From contig CH002488.1 in assembly GCA_000149265.1 (NCBI GenBank), positions 544,819 to 608,818 on the forward strand: a stretch of DNA of 64,000 nt. Reading direction: 5' to 3'. This document shows, piece by piece, positions 36,901 through 49,405 of this stretch (the first letter of the stretch is position 1; each line of letters opens with the position of its first letter). Source of the DNA: Ciona savignyi (taxonomy: Eukaryota > Chordata > Ascidiacea > Phlebobranchia > Cionidae). The position numbers and the translations under genes are program-made. A model generated the notes under the pieces. It saw only the letters and a list, made by a program, of their open reading frames with translations. It searched no databases and was not told where the DNA came from.

Positions 36901-39900
36901 AAATACGCGATAATGGTGAAAAAGATAGGAAACGACTCAGTTTAAGTTAGTGAAAACTGTATTTGTACATTTTTTTTTAAAGGTTATTTTGTGTGTAATA
37001 GACACATTAATACCAACAAAAATGTTCAAGTGTTGCTTAGTAATGCGAACGAAACATTTAATATACATACAGAATACGATAGGATAGGGATATTCAAGTT
37101 TTATTTCCCGGACATGTGTCCGGGAAATGTGTTTTATTTCCCGGACATGTGATGAGTTAGGAATCATCAGATTATCTCGATTTTGTATTTGCATTGTGGT
37201 TTATTATTGCCTTGCCCAAGGATACACATGGCTGACCAACGTCAGAAGCCCATTTCGACCCCACAACCTTTCTGGTGTCTGCGGGCCGGCGAGGCTCTTA
37301 CCAAGTGTTCAAATACGAAATTTATAAAAATTGAGAAAATAAAGTTTCAAACCTGCGGAGCTTAGGCTATCCCTGGCCACGAGTCCTCCACCTTCGTTCC
37401 CCCGGCCGCCAGATTCATGAGCCTATGTATAATCAAAACACGTTATATTAGCTCGTCAAAAACATTTTATCTGAACTTCGTCAAATCACACTATATATGT
37501 TGAACAGATGATTCTGGTTAAGGAAATTCCGAGTTGTCAGCTTACACTGCACTGGCCGACCATATATCAGCAATATATATTAGTGCGGGTAAACGAAAAT
37601 ACTTTCTGTATCCACTACACGATGGTTAAATTTGCGCGGCAGCGGATCGCACATATATCTTATATATCTAATACCAAGCAGCTATTGTAAACAAGTCATA
37701 TAAACAGTGGTAAATTTAAACAGTAGTTTTTTTAACTGATAGAAAAAATATTAATACCAATAAATCCTGATTAAAACCGACAATCACAATCAAAATATGG
37801 AAAAAAGATGGAAAGATAAAGAACATAGGTTAGCATTTACCGCCACGTCATAAGACGATCTCCGAGAGCCGCTCATAGTATCAGAAAAAAACATTGGATT
37901 TTCTTCGTCCACTGGAAACAAGGAATGCGGTGAGGGGGATGGTTGATAGTGTGACCGGTCCGCTGGTCGGTGAGTTAGGTCAGGGAGGCTGAGGGGCGTT
38001 CGTCGGAAGGTATCAGGACTCGATAAGGGCTTCGCTCGAGAATCGAAACTTCTAGAACTTTTCACTGGATGAAGTTGACTGGAAGACGATGTTGCCGGAT
38101 CCAATAGATGGTAAGTTGTGGAGCCGTTTGAATCCGAACCAAGGTTAATCGGTCGTCGTTTTGGAACAACATTCGATGGTTTGCTGCCTGGATCAAACGA
38201 TTCGCTGTCGATCTCACTAAACGCTTGTGTCTGTTCGACTTGCAAGGAGTAATGAGTCTGCCTGGCAAGTTGGGTTTCGGGTGGTGATGACGATAGGCTT
38301 CGAGAGGGGATTTGACCGACCGGCGCAGACTCGGTGTAGCTGAGGGGTTGAGTGATGGCTGGCGACACGACACTTGCTTTTCCAATTACTTTTTCGTCTG
38401 AAAAAATCTCCTTTTTCTATTTTTCTAAGTCGTAAACGATACTAGCTTAAAGACGCTTTGGCTTGCTTGCTTTGCGATATTTGAAACGACAGAGCGCTTA
38501 TATATTGACCAAAAAGAAAAAGGGACTTACTGATGGATATAGAATGAGGGCCAAACGGTAAAACGGTTAAGGCTAATTCTTAGTATTAATAGATGATAAG
38601 AGGTTAAATCGATGGCATTAACGGTAATTTTCTGTTACGTAAATAAAACATCAAACCAAATGGCAAAATTTATAATTACTATTCGATTTTTCTTCTATTA
38701 TGCGACGAGGGGATTTAAAAACAGCGTATGGAATCCAATTGGTAAATATTATGGTGAAAATCTTTACCGGTAGTGTAAACATTTACCATTTATTGGTGGT
38801 TTAAACATTCACCCTTTACCGATGCATGGTTTAAACCAGTGGTTTTTAACCTTTTTGCTGCCGCGCCTCCCTTGCGCAATAAAAGTTAGTTTACGCCCCC
38901 CATCTTTGTACATAAACCAAAATACAGCAGAACTATGGGTATTTTAGCTATTTTATGACATCATACTTAGTTCGTGAAGCAGGATTGTGATTAATGACAG
39001 GTTAGCGTTTGAATGCTGTGCTCTGTATGTTTTTCCAAGGAAAGAAGAAGCGTATTTTATACATGTAAAAATATTTTTAAATATTGTAACACAACTGACT
39101 TGATGTACCTTTGATCTAGAAAAAACCAAAAAACATGTGCAAGAAAAGTTTAGTTTTGTTCGCAAAGCTCGGATTCTCAAAATTAATTAAAAATGTGTTG
39201 TTAATTAATTAAGGCTCGAGCCCCTCTAAACATTTCAGTACGCCCCCTGGGAAGTCGTGCCCCCCGGTTAAGAACCACTGGTTTAAACAAAGGGCTATTT
39301 TACGCTTTTCGATACTTTAACAACTAGTCGACAAATCAATCTGTAAAACATACATATTGTTAAAGGTAATCTATGAAGGGTAATCTGAGTTATTTACATG
39401 TATATTAAAAATTAATGTTGAATATATAATTCATATTAGAAACTGTACCTTGGTTGAAACCGTTTCCACCAGAATCCCCCGTGTAACTCGGCGAACGATT
39501 TTTTCCCAGCTTGATTCGGAATCTATAAATAGAATTGAGTCATCAAATTAGTCGAAAATATATGTTTTCTATGTCAAAAATGAAGTCAACAATAGAGCCA
39601 CACCCGACAAATGTACATTAAAATCAAGGGAACAATAAATTGAAGTTAATAGCTCAAAATGTAAAGGATACACGAGGTTAAATACCTTTGCACTTGGTTT
39701 GGTAAGTACTGTTATGCAATCAACCTTGTAATTTTAGCAATCAACCGAATAGTCTTTGTAGGTAAACAGAGATTCCAGCAGTTTGCTGTGTCAAAAAACC
39801 TAACGAACTGGTGACATGACACAGTCACCCACATATGAAGGTTGTTCGATATGAAATGCATTAAATATGACGAACCTGTTTTTCTGCTCGGGTGCCAGCA

Positions 39901-40036
39901 GTGTTTCTCCTCGGTCTTTTCGAAAACATAATTTCCTTTCTCGATAACAGCAGCATACGACAAGCACGACGAAGATGAACACAGATGTTGGTAACAGTAT
40001 GTACAGCACCAGCTGTTCACCGCTAAGGTTAGTCAT
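30906..40036 (-). CDS. Synaptotagmin-family protein (SYT15/SYT17-like), partly degenerate C2 domains
   Basis: Membrane protein with two C2 domains, family role in vesicle exocytosis. Exons: 40036-39876, 39522-39449, 38397-37841, 35617-35511, 34699-34589, 34249-34085, 33313-33152, 33067-32944, 32528-32307 and 31135-30906. Order: short lumenal N-terminus, membrane segment LVLYILLPTSVFIFVVLVV followed by Cys/basic residues, long Ser/Pro linker, IDPRLYK, C2A (SGTADPYC, HKKTSNPEFEECFTF, TFDFDQFSRDE), C2B (polybasic KQRLKKKKT, NPVFNQALTF), and the family ending NHWSEMMTQHINRPIARWH plus an extra Ser-rich tail. C2A keeps some loop aspartates. C2B loop 3 reads HDFK instead of DxD, so Ca2+ binding there is unlikely. 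Exon 3 ends in phase 0 but exon 4 needs phase 1, so one junction or a small exon is missing. Subfamily assignment is tentative. Confidence 0.85.
31168..31230 (+). mobile_element. Fragment of tRNA-derived SINE (family 2)
   Basis: CGTCGTGTGGCAAAATGGTT followed by AACACGATCG and ATATACCGA matches the head of the copies at 29698 and 63367; the 3' part is missing or decayed. Lies in the last intron of the synaptotagmin gene. Confidence 0.55.
31279..31520 (-). mobile_element. tRNA-derived SINE (family 1), in synaptotagmin last intron
   Basis: GATAGGATAG tail, ATTCATGTTTATCCCCGTGA, GGCAATCGTCAGATCACCTC and GTTCAGGCAATGTCCGTAAA are nearly identical to the 46.4 kb copy. The tRNA-like head stops after TTTCGCA, so the 5' end is truncated. 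The high identity suggests recent mobility. Confidence 0.85.
35740..36020 (+). mobile_element. Decayed family 1 SINE in synaptotagmin intron 3
   Basis: Weak but collinear matches: GGTTGTAGTAACAAAAGTTG, AACCCAGTGAATTAATG, CCTGCAATAGCTTCGGCTAA and TGTGATAACG, ending near ACATGAATATTCTATGATAT. This is an old copy compared with 31279-31520. Confidence 0.5.
38837..39280. mobile_element. hAT-type non-autonomous element with GTTTAAAC target duplication
   Basis: The ends CAGTGGTTTTTAACC and GGTTAAGAACCACTG are inverted repeats of the hAT/Charlie kind. Both flanks are GTTTAAAC (38829-38836 and 39281-39288), an exact 8-bp duplication that is itself a palindrome. The 444-bp interior has CGCC/GGGGGGC-rich subterminal parts. 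No transposase domain was recognised. It lies in the synaptotagmin intron between exons 2 and 3. Confidence 0.88.
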
Positions 40037-43000
40037 AACGACCTAAGCTATCATTGCTTTTGTTTTTTCATGGATGTCATTCACTATGTCATATTCTGTA
40101 ATACCAACCTGTCAATAACAGTTGGTTGAATGAAAATGCAAATTGAATGTAACTCGGTTTACAGAATTTCTTTTCTTAACAAATTGTTTTGAAGAAATAA
40201 TCAGTAAATTTATAGCCGACTTATCAATTGTTACGAATTAGCGTCCCACAATAATAATCGTCCCACAACCTGCAACTTGTTTAAAATACATCTCCATAGG
40301 CTAACTGGTCGACCACAAATGCTGCACCAAACATAAGTGCCGTAGCCTAATGAGGTTACTGATGAAAAATTCATGCGACAGATCAGCTCATACAGGTCGA
40401 GCCGTTTTTTATTTGGGGTAAAAATGTTTCTCCTCGCGCCGTGCCCGTGTTGCGGTGGAGGTTTGTACGCCGGATACATTTAAGGCGAAATATATGTTGT
40501 CGTGTTCGAAGTTCGCCAACTTTGGGGGTGCATCCCATAGGGTCTGAATTATTCATAACAACAAATTCAAAAATGCAAATATGCTTCGTTGGTGCCAACA
40601 TGTAATTCTTGCTGCCAGCAGCATGCGGACACACAATTACCATGTCCGACGTGCGCTTAACAAGCATACCACCTGCCGATTTAAATTGCCTTGCAACAGT
40701 CGGAACATTCGATTACTTAATCTAACCCCGCCATGCTCTTTTACGGACCGTGACGTTGTCGGTAAGTGCAATTTCCGTTTTTTAACCAACAGACCTTTGG
40801 AGTAATTATATTACATATACCAGTCAAACCTTCCAAACATGGCAACTGGATTCTATTTGTTTTTTTGCCTCTAGTAAAACACTGGTTCAACAGCACAATG
40901 ACAATACAACAAAGAATGACGTATTAAGTAGGTTGCACATCTAGACGGGGTTCGAACGTGTACCCGGTTAACGCTTGTCTTTCAAACAATGGCTTCTGGG
41001 TTAATATACATCGATTTAAAGCAACTGGTTCTCTAAAATTGTCTAAACCGACTGAAATTCTTCTCGTGCACGTATTGGTAATTTGAACCATATTTAAAAT
41101 TTTATAATCGCACTTTATATACTTTCGCTTCCGAAGAAAGACAACTAAACTACTTGCTTGTGCTACGCATCAATCAATATACTATGCCTAAAGCATAGTG
41201 CGGGCGTATGTAGGATTTTGCGTTTTTCTCAATGTAATATCTCTTAGATCTTAACTCGACCGAAAACGCATTGCATTGACAGGTCGGCGGAGGGTGTCCT
41301 GCCAAATTATTCATATGGCATGTAATTACGTGGGATCGCGAAAAGACAGAATTAATTACCTGGCGAAAGAGAATCGCGCGCATACATAATATTGCACACC
41401 ATGACAACACATGATTTCTTTACCATTAAACTATCGGATCCTTGTGATATGATCACGAGCCATTGTACTATTTATGATGTATACTGGGCTTTTGTCATGT
41501 TTGATTTAAGATACATAAACATGTGCCATGCACGTCATGAATACTCAACTTCTACAGCATTTCGAAATTGCTATTAGGACTGTACGAAAACGCTTGATAA
41601 CAGAGTTATAAACATTAAAAGTTTTTTTTTTATATGAAGTCGAACTGCCTTTATCAATCGGCCTAACCTGAAAGTAGTAAAATCACAACGATCACAAAAC
41701 TCAATTTACCAAGCAGAATAAAACCAGTATAGCTACCTCTATTAATAATCCTCGGTTCCAAAATTGCTGTCCTTTGTTTGTGAAAGAGGCGTCGTAAATC
41801 GTATAAGGTTTGCTCAGCTAGAAGCTCCTTTGAGTTCTTAAAAAAGGCGAGTCGCACTTATCGAAGCGCTGACCGCAAAGTTACCAAAATTCTTCGATTA
41901 CAAAGTGTGTGTCTGCATCAGGAGAAACGATTACAGATTGAATTTACTTTAACATTTTTTTCTAATAAATCTTTGACGTTAATACTGACAAGTGACCTAA
42001 TGATTGACAGCAAAATAAAACTATAATTCGTGTAACTCGAAGCAGGTTAGTTAGAAAATATCAGATAACCCAGAATCATAGTCATCGGTCGTGGCATGGC
42101 TGTCTTTCTCACACAGTCTTAACAAATTCAGTATACTACGTTTACCTCTCCTTAAAATAGGATTTGAACTCTCAAATTAGGAAAAGCTAACAAAATAACG
42201 TTGAATGAAACGTCATTTAACTCGTTTAACGTCATACATATAAAAATAAATTTAATGAAAACAAATAGACGTGAAAATTAACATTATAATAAACGAAATG
42301 AATGAATCGTTGCAGCGGTATCTTGTCGTTTAAAGACGCCGACTGTCTATGCAGATAAAACAACTTCAAGCACATACTTGTGGTATAAATGCAAATTTTC
42401 CATATAAAAGAAAAATATATAATTAAAACATTTATTCCAAAATAATAAAGGACGGCTTGGACGTAATTCATTTCAATGTTTACTTAATCAATCTCATTTT
42501 CTACGTCCTGTGCTAAGTGCAAACAATATTTATGTTCTCGGTGGATAAGGTGGCGCAGCAAGGAACCTTAATGACAGTTTTACGATGATTAAAACCCGAT
42601 TCTCCAGGGTAGCATGCTGAAATTGAGACGGAAGCTTAGTAGAAGGCTTAGACAAACTTTCCTTATAAACTACTATTTCTTTTGTAGCATACAACCCCTC
42701 TTCAGGCACTTGAAGTCATCCCTCGCTTGTATATCTTACCTCACCAAATCTCAGTGCGCTTGTCGCACAACATGTTTAGCCTGAAAGTGCCGACAAATCC
42801 TTTGAACCGGTTTGGTGTAAACGTATCAGTGCCACATGCCTGTAAATCTGATAATACGTTGACTCTTTGCGGCCGATCAGCAAACGTTTGACGAGGAACG
42901 ATTTGTTTGCTTACGGTAAAGGATTCTGCTTTGGATTAAAAGTGGCGGTGACCATGTTATCAACACTAATCTAGGTGGGATGTGTTATCGTTGTCTTGTT

Positions 43001-43194
43001 CTTGTTACTACACCCGGTATAAAAACTAGAAAATATATGAAAAAACAGGTTCGTTTATTAATTCTTTATTGATCAGTATTTAAAAAGTGCTGTAATAAAG
43101 GCTTGCATTTAATTCATTTTCCGGCCAACCCATAATGAGTACAAAAAACAAACTGTCACTAACATTGTTTTTGTTTGGAAATTGTTATATTAAT

Positions 43195-43540
43195 CGGCCG
43201 CGTTAACCATTTGGCCTCACAACCGTTCACCATTCAGCCATACTTTTTACCGATCCAAGTTTCGAACCGATAATGGGCTGGGCATAGGGACTGTTTTTGT
43301 TTAGAACAAGGACTGTTTTTGTTTAAAATTCGGTATGTATCGGTCGTGCTAACCTTCGGTCACAAGACTGTTCACCATTTAGCCATCCTTTTTTTCTTTT
43401 TTATCGGGTTGAGTTTCGATCCTATGATGAGCTCGTCACTTAGTCATTTTTTATATATCGAATTGGCATATGAATCGGTCGCGTTAATCATTCGGCCACA
43501 CGACCGTAAATTCATTCAGCCATACTTTGCAGGAAAGAAG
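43195..43540 (-). repeat. Three head-to-tail copies or fragments of the family 2 SINE
   Basis: The minus-strand signature (GTTTCGAACC...ATGGGCT, then CGGTATGTATCGGTCG, then CTAACC..CGGTCACAAGACTG) occurs three times in the same orientation. The units end near 43230, 43385 and 43510. Spacing is roughly 130-150 bp, close to one element length, so this is a tandem array or serial insertion. Confidence 0.65.
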
Positions 43541-45078
43541 TTCAGGTCTTTCAATGCGCAGCCGAGCGGATAAGTGAGGTAAAGGTCAAATTACAAACCA
43601 CTATTAATGTTGTCTAACTTATCCTGTACATTTGGATAGATAACGCAAACCAGCAATGCCTTGTATGCTTTTACGAGTAGATGCCTGATACTGCTTATAA
43701 TATATATATATATTACAGTTGTTTTAAGGAAGGCAGCAATAACGACATAACATACCTATTAAACCTGTTGTGTATTTATTTCGTATTTATGACGTCATTA
43801 TTCAGTTGACTGATTTTATGTTTAATCACGTGACTTTGTTGTTCTCTGTGACCTTGGGCCTAACGTGGCTTGCCCATATACCCGATTATAGTTCAGTGTT
43901 ACTTTTTGCCTCCTGCACGCAATAAACTGCTGAATATATAACAAAACCCATTAAAAAAACTACCTTCCAAACCCACCATAGAATCTCAAATCTACATTTT
44001 TAAACATCATCATGAAGCATCATCACAAACAAATCAATCGAATTCAACAAGTATAGCGAGCGCTGGATACATTACGATACCGTTCTTATACGTAGTTAAC
44101 CTGCGCCGACTGTAGACCTTTTCACACGGTTCGTTAATGCTGATAGCCCGGACAATATAAAGATAGAGAAATTATTACGATACAAACGTAGATACATTTT
44201 TTTATATACATGATGTTGACTGGATCATCCAAAACGTACCGGCTTTCCTGGCAAACAGGCTTATCACTGCGTGTGACGACTCAAGTCCAAAAGTAGTTAT
44301 TGTTTGCGCATGAACAGTTTTTAATATCTTGAACACCGCTAGCTTATGGGATTTTCCATAATTACGAAAGATCGCGCAAATACCCTACCAGTAACTGCTA
44401 GTTCAGGTTCAGCGCAGATTTAACAAGAAATCAAAAAAATAGTTCGACATTAAATACGACCTATTAAATGCTTGATAGCGTCATTGATTATATTGCTGAT
44501 ATAAACCATGTTGCTAATACTGCTATCATGAAATGATTTTCTTAAACGAAAGAGTAGCTGCTAAACTCTTTGCTACACAATTACTGTTTATTGGTAGACC
44601 AGAATGAGATACAAATGTTTATCCCCGTAGGTGGGGCAGCAAACGTTATTATAACACAAGTACTCATTGTTAGATTAGTTATAAAGTACCTTACCCTGGG
44701 GCATAACCGACCAGCATAGCTGCACGCGGGTCTCAACTCGGCTGACAGTTCGACTCGTTACCGCAAACGCTAAACCTGTAAGTCGATATTGCTTAAGAGC
44801 CATTATATTATGTCTTGCTAAAAATAACTGTTTTCTCATACAGAGTGGATTACACCGAAAATCTCAAAAAAATATGTAAAAAATACTTTTATTGCATAAT
44901 TAATTATAGGCTACCTTTAAATCCAAAAGAAACACATTTTGATTTTTAATCCGTTTTTTTTTTCTGCGTCACGCTTTTGATAGGCATATGTATAAGATAT
45001 ATATAGAACGCGATATTTGGTAGATAACCAGGAAACCCAATCGCTTCTACATGCAGACAGGTATAACGTACACTCATA

Positions 45079-45330
45079 TTAGGATAGGATAGGATATTCA
45101 TGTCTATCCCCGTGAAAACGCAAGGGTCGTTTAACACACGGAAACTCAGATCACCTCGTCGGTGCCAGGGCTATTACAATGCCGTGGGTATAATTCTGAC
45201 GTTATTCCTTCATTCTGGCAGAACTTATCATTCTATTGGGTTCATGCAATGTCCGTTAACCAACGTACTAGCGATTAGTTTCGAACCCTTACCCTTCGGC
45301 TTAGAGGCGACACACCAACATACCGAGCTA
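45079..45330 (-). mobile_element. tRNA-derived SINE (family 1)
   Basis: TTAGGATAGGATAGGATATT tail and CATGTCTATCCCCGTGAAAA, then CAGATCACCTCGTCGGT and TTCATGCAATGTCCGTTAAC. It carries internal deletions relative to the full-length copy, and a diverged head ends near GAGGCGACACACC. Confidence 0.8.
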
Positions 45331-46334
45331 ATCTCTCGGACAGGTTTTTACAAAAGTGATAACAATTGGCAGACACTATCTAGTATTATTGGTAAACTGT
45401 GCTTTAATGCAATTTTTATTTTTTTTTATTTTGTACCTACAAAGTTTCTTTAATGTTTAAGAAAATTATTTTATTTAGATTAAAGATATCAGCATACAAA
45501 GAAATGTAACGCGCACGGAGTGCTCGTTTGTTGTCTGTTTTTATACACATTTTATATATAATTCATACACCTTCTATACACTTTTATAACCACATTTTTT
45601 ATACAATTTTAATACACTATTTTACGCCTTTTGTTTGTTCCCTTTTATTTTACACGTAGTTTACATCCTTTGCACTTTTCAGCCCTTTAATCATTTTATC
45701 TTGCTTGCTCATTTTAACACGTACGATTTTATCTCTCGGTGAGTTTAGTAATTAACGCTCGGTGCTGTGTTAATTCATGTGCTAGTGATGTCCTCGAATT
45801 GGAGTTGCCTAAAATTAGTTCTCTCTTGGTTTTCAAACTGTGCAGACTTATTTTTAATTGCTGATGATTTTATTAGTCGTATTTGTGTTTTGTAAGTAGT
45901 AGTATTTTTTATAAAGCGAAAACGTTGCAAGCCCTTGTAATTGTTCCAACGGTTGGCCGCTAAGACAGTGTCCTGAGAAACCCTAGAAATCCTGTAACAG
46001 AAAGAGGCTTAAAAGTTGCAAATTCTGGACTTTCTTTTTGATATGATTGATAGTTTTCTTATCGTGATTTAGCTCAAATTTGCATATGAACACTGAATAC
46101 ATAATTTTAACATTTTAACATGATTGGAATTTTTGTGTTCATACGTGGCGTTAAAATAAAGCGATTATTCCTCTGTCGTGGTTTACAGTATATCACTACA
46201 TATCGTTTTATATCACTACAATTGTTAAATCCCTTTCTGTTATTGAGGGGCATGTTTATCACTGGTTAAAGTGAGGTTAAGATTTCTGGATATTTTCGAA
46301 AAAACACGGTTAAAGCGAGATGTGCTAAAATGGG

Positions 46335-46632
46335 TATAGGATAGGATAGGATATTCATCTTTATCCCCGTGAATGGGAAAACCATGGGGTTAACACACGG
46401 GCAATCGTCAGATCACCTCGCGCCCATCGTCGGGTTACCGGAGCCATTGCAGTGTGTTGTATATGATAGACACGTTCCTACAATTTGGAAGAACCCATTA
46501 ATCCGCTGGATTCAGGCAATGTCCGTAAAGTGCCTTGTCAAAGGACACAACCCACTAGCAAGAGACCAGTTTCGCACCTTCAACCTTTCGATTGAAAGGC
46601 GACGCACTTAACCGTTAGACCAACGGGCCGGA
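46335..46632 (-). mobile_element. tRNA-derived SINE (family 1), full length
   Basis: Best-preserved minus-strand copy: a (TAGGA)n tail at the left, and the complete tRNA-like head at the right. On the minus strand it begins CCGGCCCGTTGGTCTAACGG, box A-like TGGTCTAACGGTTAAGTGC, stem CCTTT...AAAGG, box B-like GGTTGAAGGTGCGAAAC. About 300 bp overall. It can serve as the reference copy for this family here. Confidence 0.88.
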
Positions 46633-47254
46633 CCAATTCACGATGGTTGGGCATAATCTATTTTGCGGGGATATCGTGGCCGTAAACTGGATTAATATGA
46701 TTTAAATTGTGATTTTCTGATTCATGTTACACAATGCATCTGTAACGAAGTTTAAAGTTAATATGTTTCATTGCGGAGATATCGGTGACAAAGTAGGCCA
46801 ATAGCAACGACAAAGTATAGCAAGAATGTCTAAATGCGGGCGGGGTTATATTTCATACATTTTGTCTTGTCGAGATTTCCTCTTTTTTTGTCAAATCAAA
46901 GGTTAAAGCGATCTATCAACATGCTAGTTAGGATGCCTGAATGTTTCGACCTGTTAAACAATCTTTTTTTACCAATGACCCGCATGGTGGCCACACATCT
47001 GTCCCAGCGTTGGAATGCAAGGTGGACCGAACATAACAAGACTATACGATACTGCCACACGCTACATCCTACCACAATTCCGTAATCATTTGTATTAAGA
47101 GTTTTTATAGACACCACATGAGACACTGTGGGCGTATAATTCATACATATTTATGTTGTTGCAAAGGATCAATTAATTTCTGCTGGGAAATTTCAAGCAA
47201 TCTATATTGGCTCTCAACTCTTCGATCTGTAATTGTTTATCAGGATACTGGCAA

Positions 47255-47460
47255 CTAAAAGAAAATGAGAGCGGAAGAGGAAAGGAAGGAAACTGTTCTC
47301 TAAAATTAAAAAAGTAATTCCCACCCTTCCCAACATTAATCTCAAACCCACAGAACCCTCCTAAATGTAACCTCAACCACAAAACTATCCTAAAACCGTA
47401 ATCTTTACTTTGGTGTTCATTTTACCGTCTTCCTCTTTTACATCCTTTCTCTTGTTTAAT
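47255..47460. mobile_element. MITE-like element related to the 4.3 kb and 53.4 kb copies
   Basis: Left AACTAAAAGAAAATGAGAGC plus GGAAGGAAACTG, core CCAACATTAATCTCAAACCC, and right CTTCCTCTTTTACATCC. The arrangement matches the other copies, with inverted purine/pyrimidine-rich ends. Boundaries are approximate. Confidence 0.45.
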
Positions 47461-49405
47461 TGATTGAAGCAATGACTTGAAGACAATCTGCATTGTCGAA
47501 GACCGGTATAGAAAAAGATACCCAAAACCTGTTATAGTTGAAAGTGTACTGGCTAAATATATGCTGAGAATATACCTACACAAATTCTTTTTGCCTAATT
47601 TCATTCCAAAGATCTGATGGTTTGGAACCACACGTTGGTTGTTATTTTAGCAACCGACAAAAAATATCATTTGTACAAATTGCTTGTAGAGATAGAAATA
47701 ACTTAAGTACATAACGACAGCGCATTGATGGAACTTTGTTTTCGACGGATATTACGCTGGCGCAAGAGGATTTATTGACGTCAGTGCAAAAAATCAAATT
47801 CCATTCTCGCTGATAAAACAAGAAAAACATGATTAATCTATCCTATGAATATCTTATCAGTTGATTTTTAGGTTTTTCTAGTGATTTATTACTCACCAGG
47901 TGCTTGATAAGTCAGAACCAAACACACAAATCCGATTTATATAAATCCAGTTTCCTTCGTATAATGTAAGTGGCATTGATAATTGTGCGGTTATGAGCTA
48001 TTTCGGTTGAGTGATACTTCAATGCTCATCTCTTAGCGAGAAATCTCGGCACGTCAATCTACAATACTAGTTACCCTACACCGCGATACAGTCATATGCA
48101 TGCAAGTATTCTCATGGCGACTCTTGCTCCAAATCTGCATATAGAAAGCGAAAAAAAATATCGTATATATAGCCTACAAACTTACTTCGCGTATGAAGGA
48201 GGTGGAAACACAAAACTAAGATAAATAAATAAAGAATGTGAATATGAACAAAAGAGATGCGTAGCCTATATACCCAACACCTATTCTTAGCCCGTTTCTT
48301 GAATCCTCATTTATTCGATTTGAAATCCCAATTTATTCGTTTCCGCTAAAATTAGTGACCACCCACATTTACGGTGAAACGTGCCGCAAGTTAACACGGA
48401 AAATCCGTTAAAATATAAAAATTATAACTATAATACACTACTATTACCGCGTGTGGTAAACAGCCAAACACAAACCAATACAAATCGATAGTGAATTTTA
48501 AGGCGATAAACAAGATTCGGATATCAATTACCCGCACCCGCACCCATCATTTACCCGCACCGACACCAATGATTATTATGCATTAACTTTCCATAATAAA
48601 AGGAATAAAATGATCTAATGAGTTTTAAATATATTATAGATATGCAGTGGAAAATAGTGGATAAATCACGACAGCAGGGAAACTTCCATCAATTTCAAGA
48701 ATATAAGAACATCCACCGTGTTTTTTTTAATTATAGACTTTTTATTGTCGGATAATTATTAAATAACAATAAAATATACATTGATTGAAATATCCCTAAA
48801 AAGCATGAAATATTATAAAAACAATTTAATTTCTTTGATTTTATTGACGTGTTTTTAATATTCCAAGTCTTTTGATAAAAAGTTTTGATTGCTGAATCAG
48901 GAATCCATTAGTTTCTGCTTGCAGTAACAAACGTTATACACTTTGTATCAGTTATACCAAGGCTAATTAGGTACCCAAGAAACCCAATTATTTCTGCATA
49001 CAGAAAAATATGCCGTACACTTAACAGGGATTTAAAAATAGTGGTCTGGTCGTTCATAAGTGGTTGACACTTTTTTATTAGTTTTATATCCAAGCCCTAA
49101 ACCATTCTTAAAACAATGCGCACCAAACTAAAATATCGGAGCCTAAAATGCACTGCTTCCAAATGTAAACAACTTTGAGGAATATTTTTTAACTTGTCTT
49201 TTGTCTTATAGGTTTAATATCGTGCTATATTACCTCAAAGGGTTTTTAATTTACTACGGATAATTTTATTACGTAGTTTATATATACTCCTAAAATTATT
49301 TGTTAGACTGTTTGGTTAAGGCAGCATTTACAATGGACAGAGGACACTCGTTTATTTATAAGTGGCATTTAACCTTATTCTGATAAAATTAAACCATCTA
49401 ACTAA

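Noticed and set aside
38953..39180. Minus-strand open frame within the hAT element as a transposase remnant
   Set aside because: No hAT dimerisation or DDE motif could be recognised and it is too short; treated as chance.
46834..47085. Plus-strand 83-codon frame in the gene-poor interval
   Set aside because: No similarity recognised, no flanking exon, and a codon composition like the surrounding AT-rich DNA.
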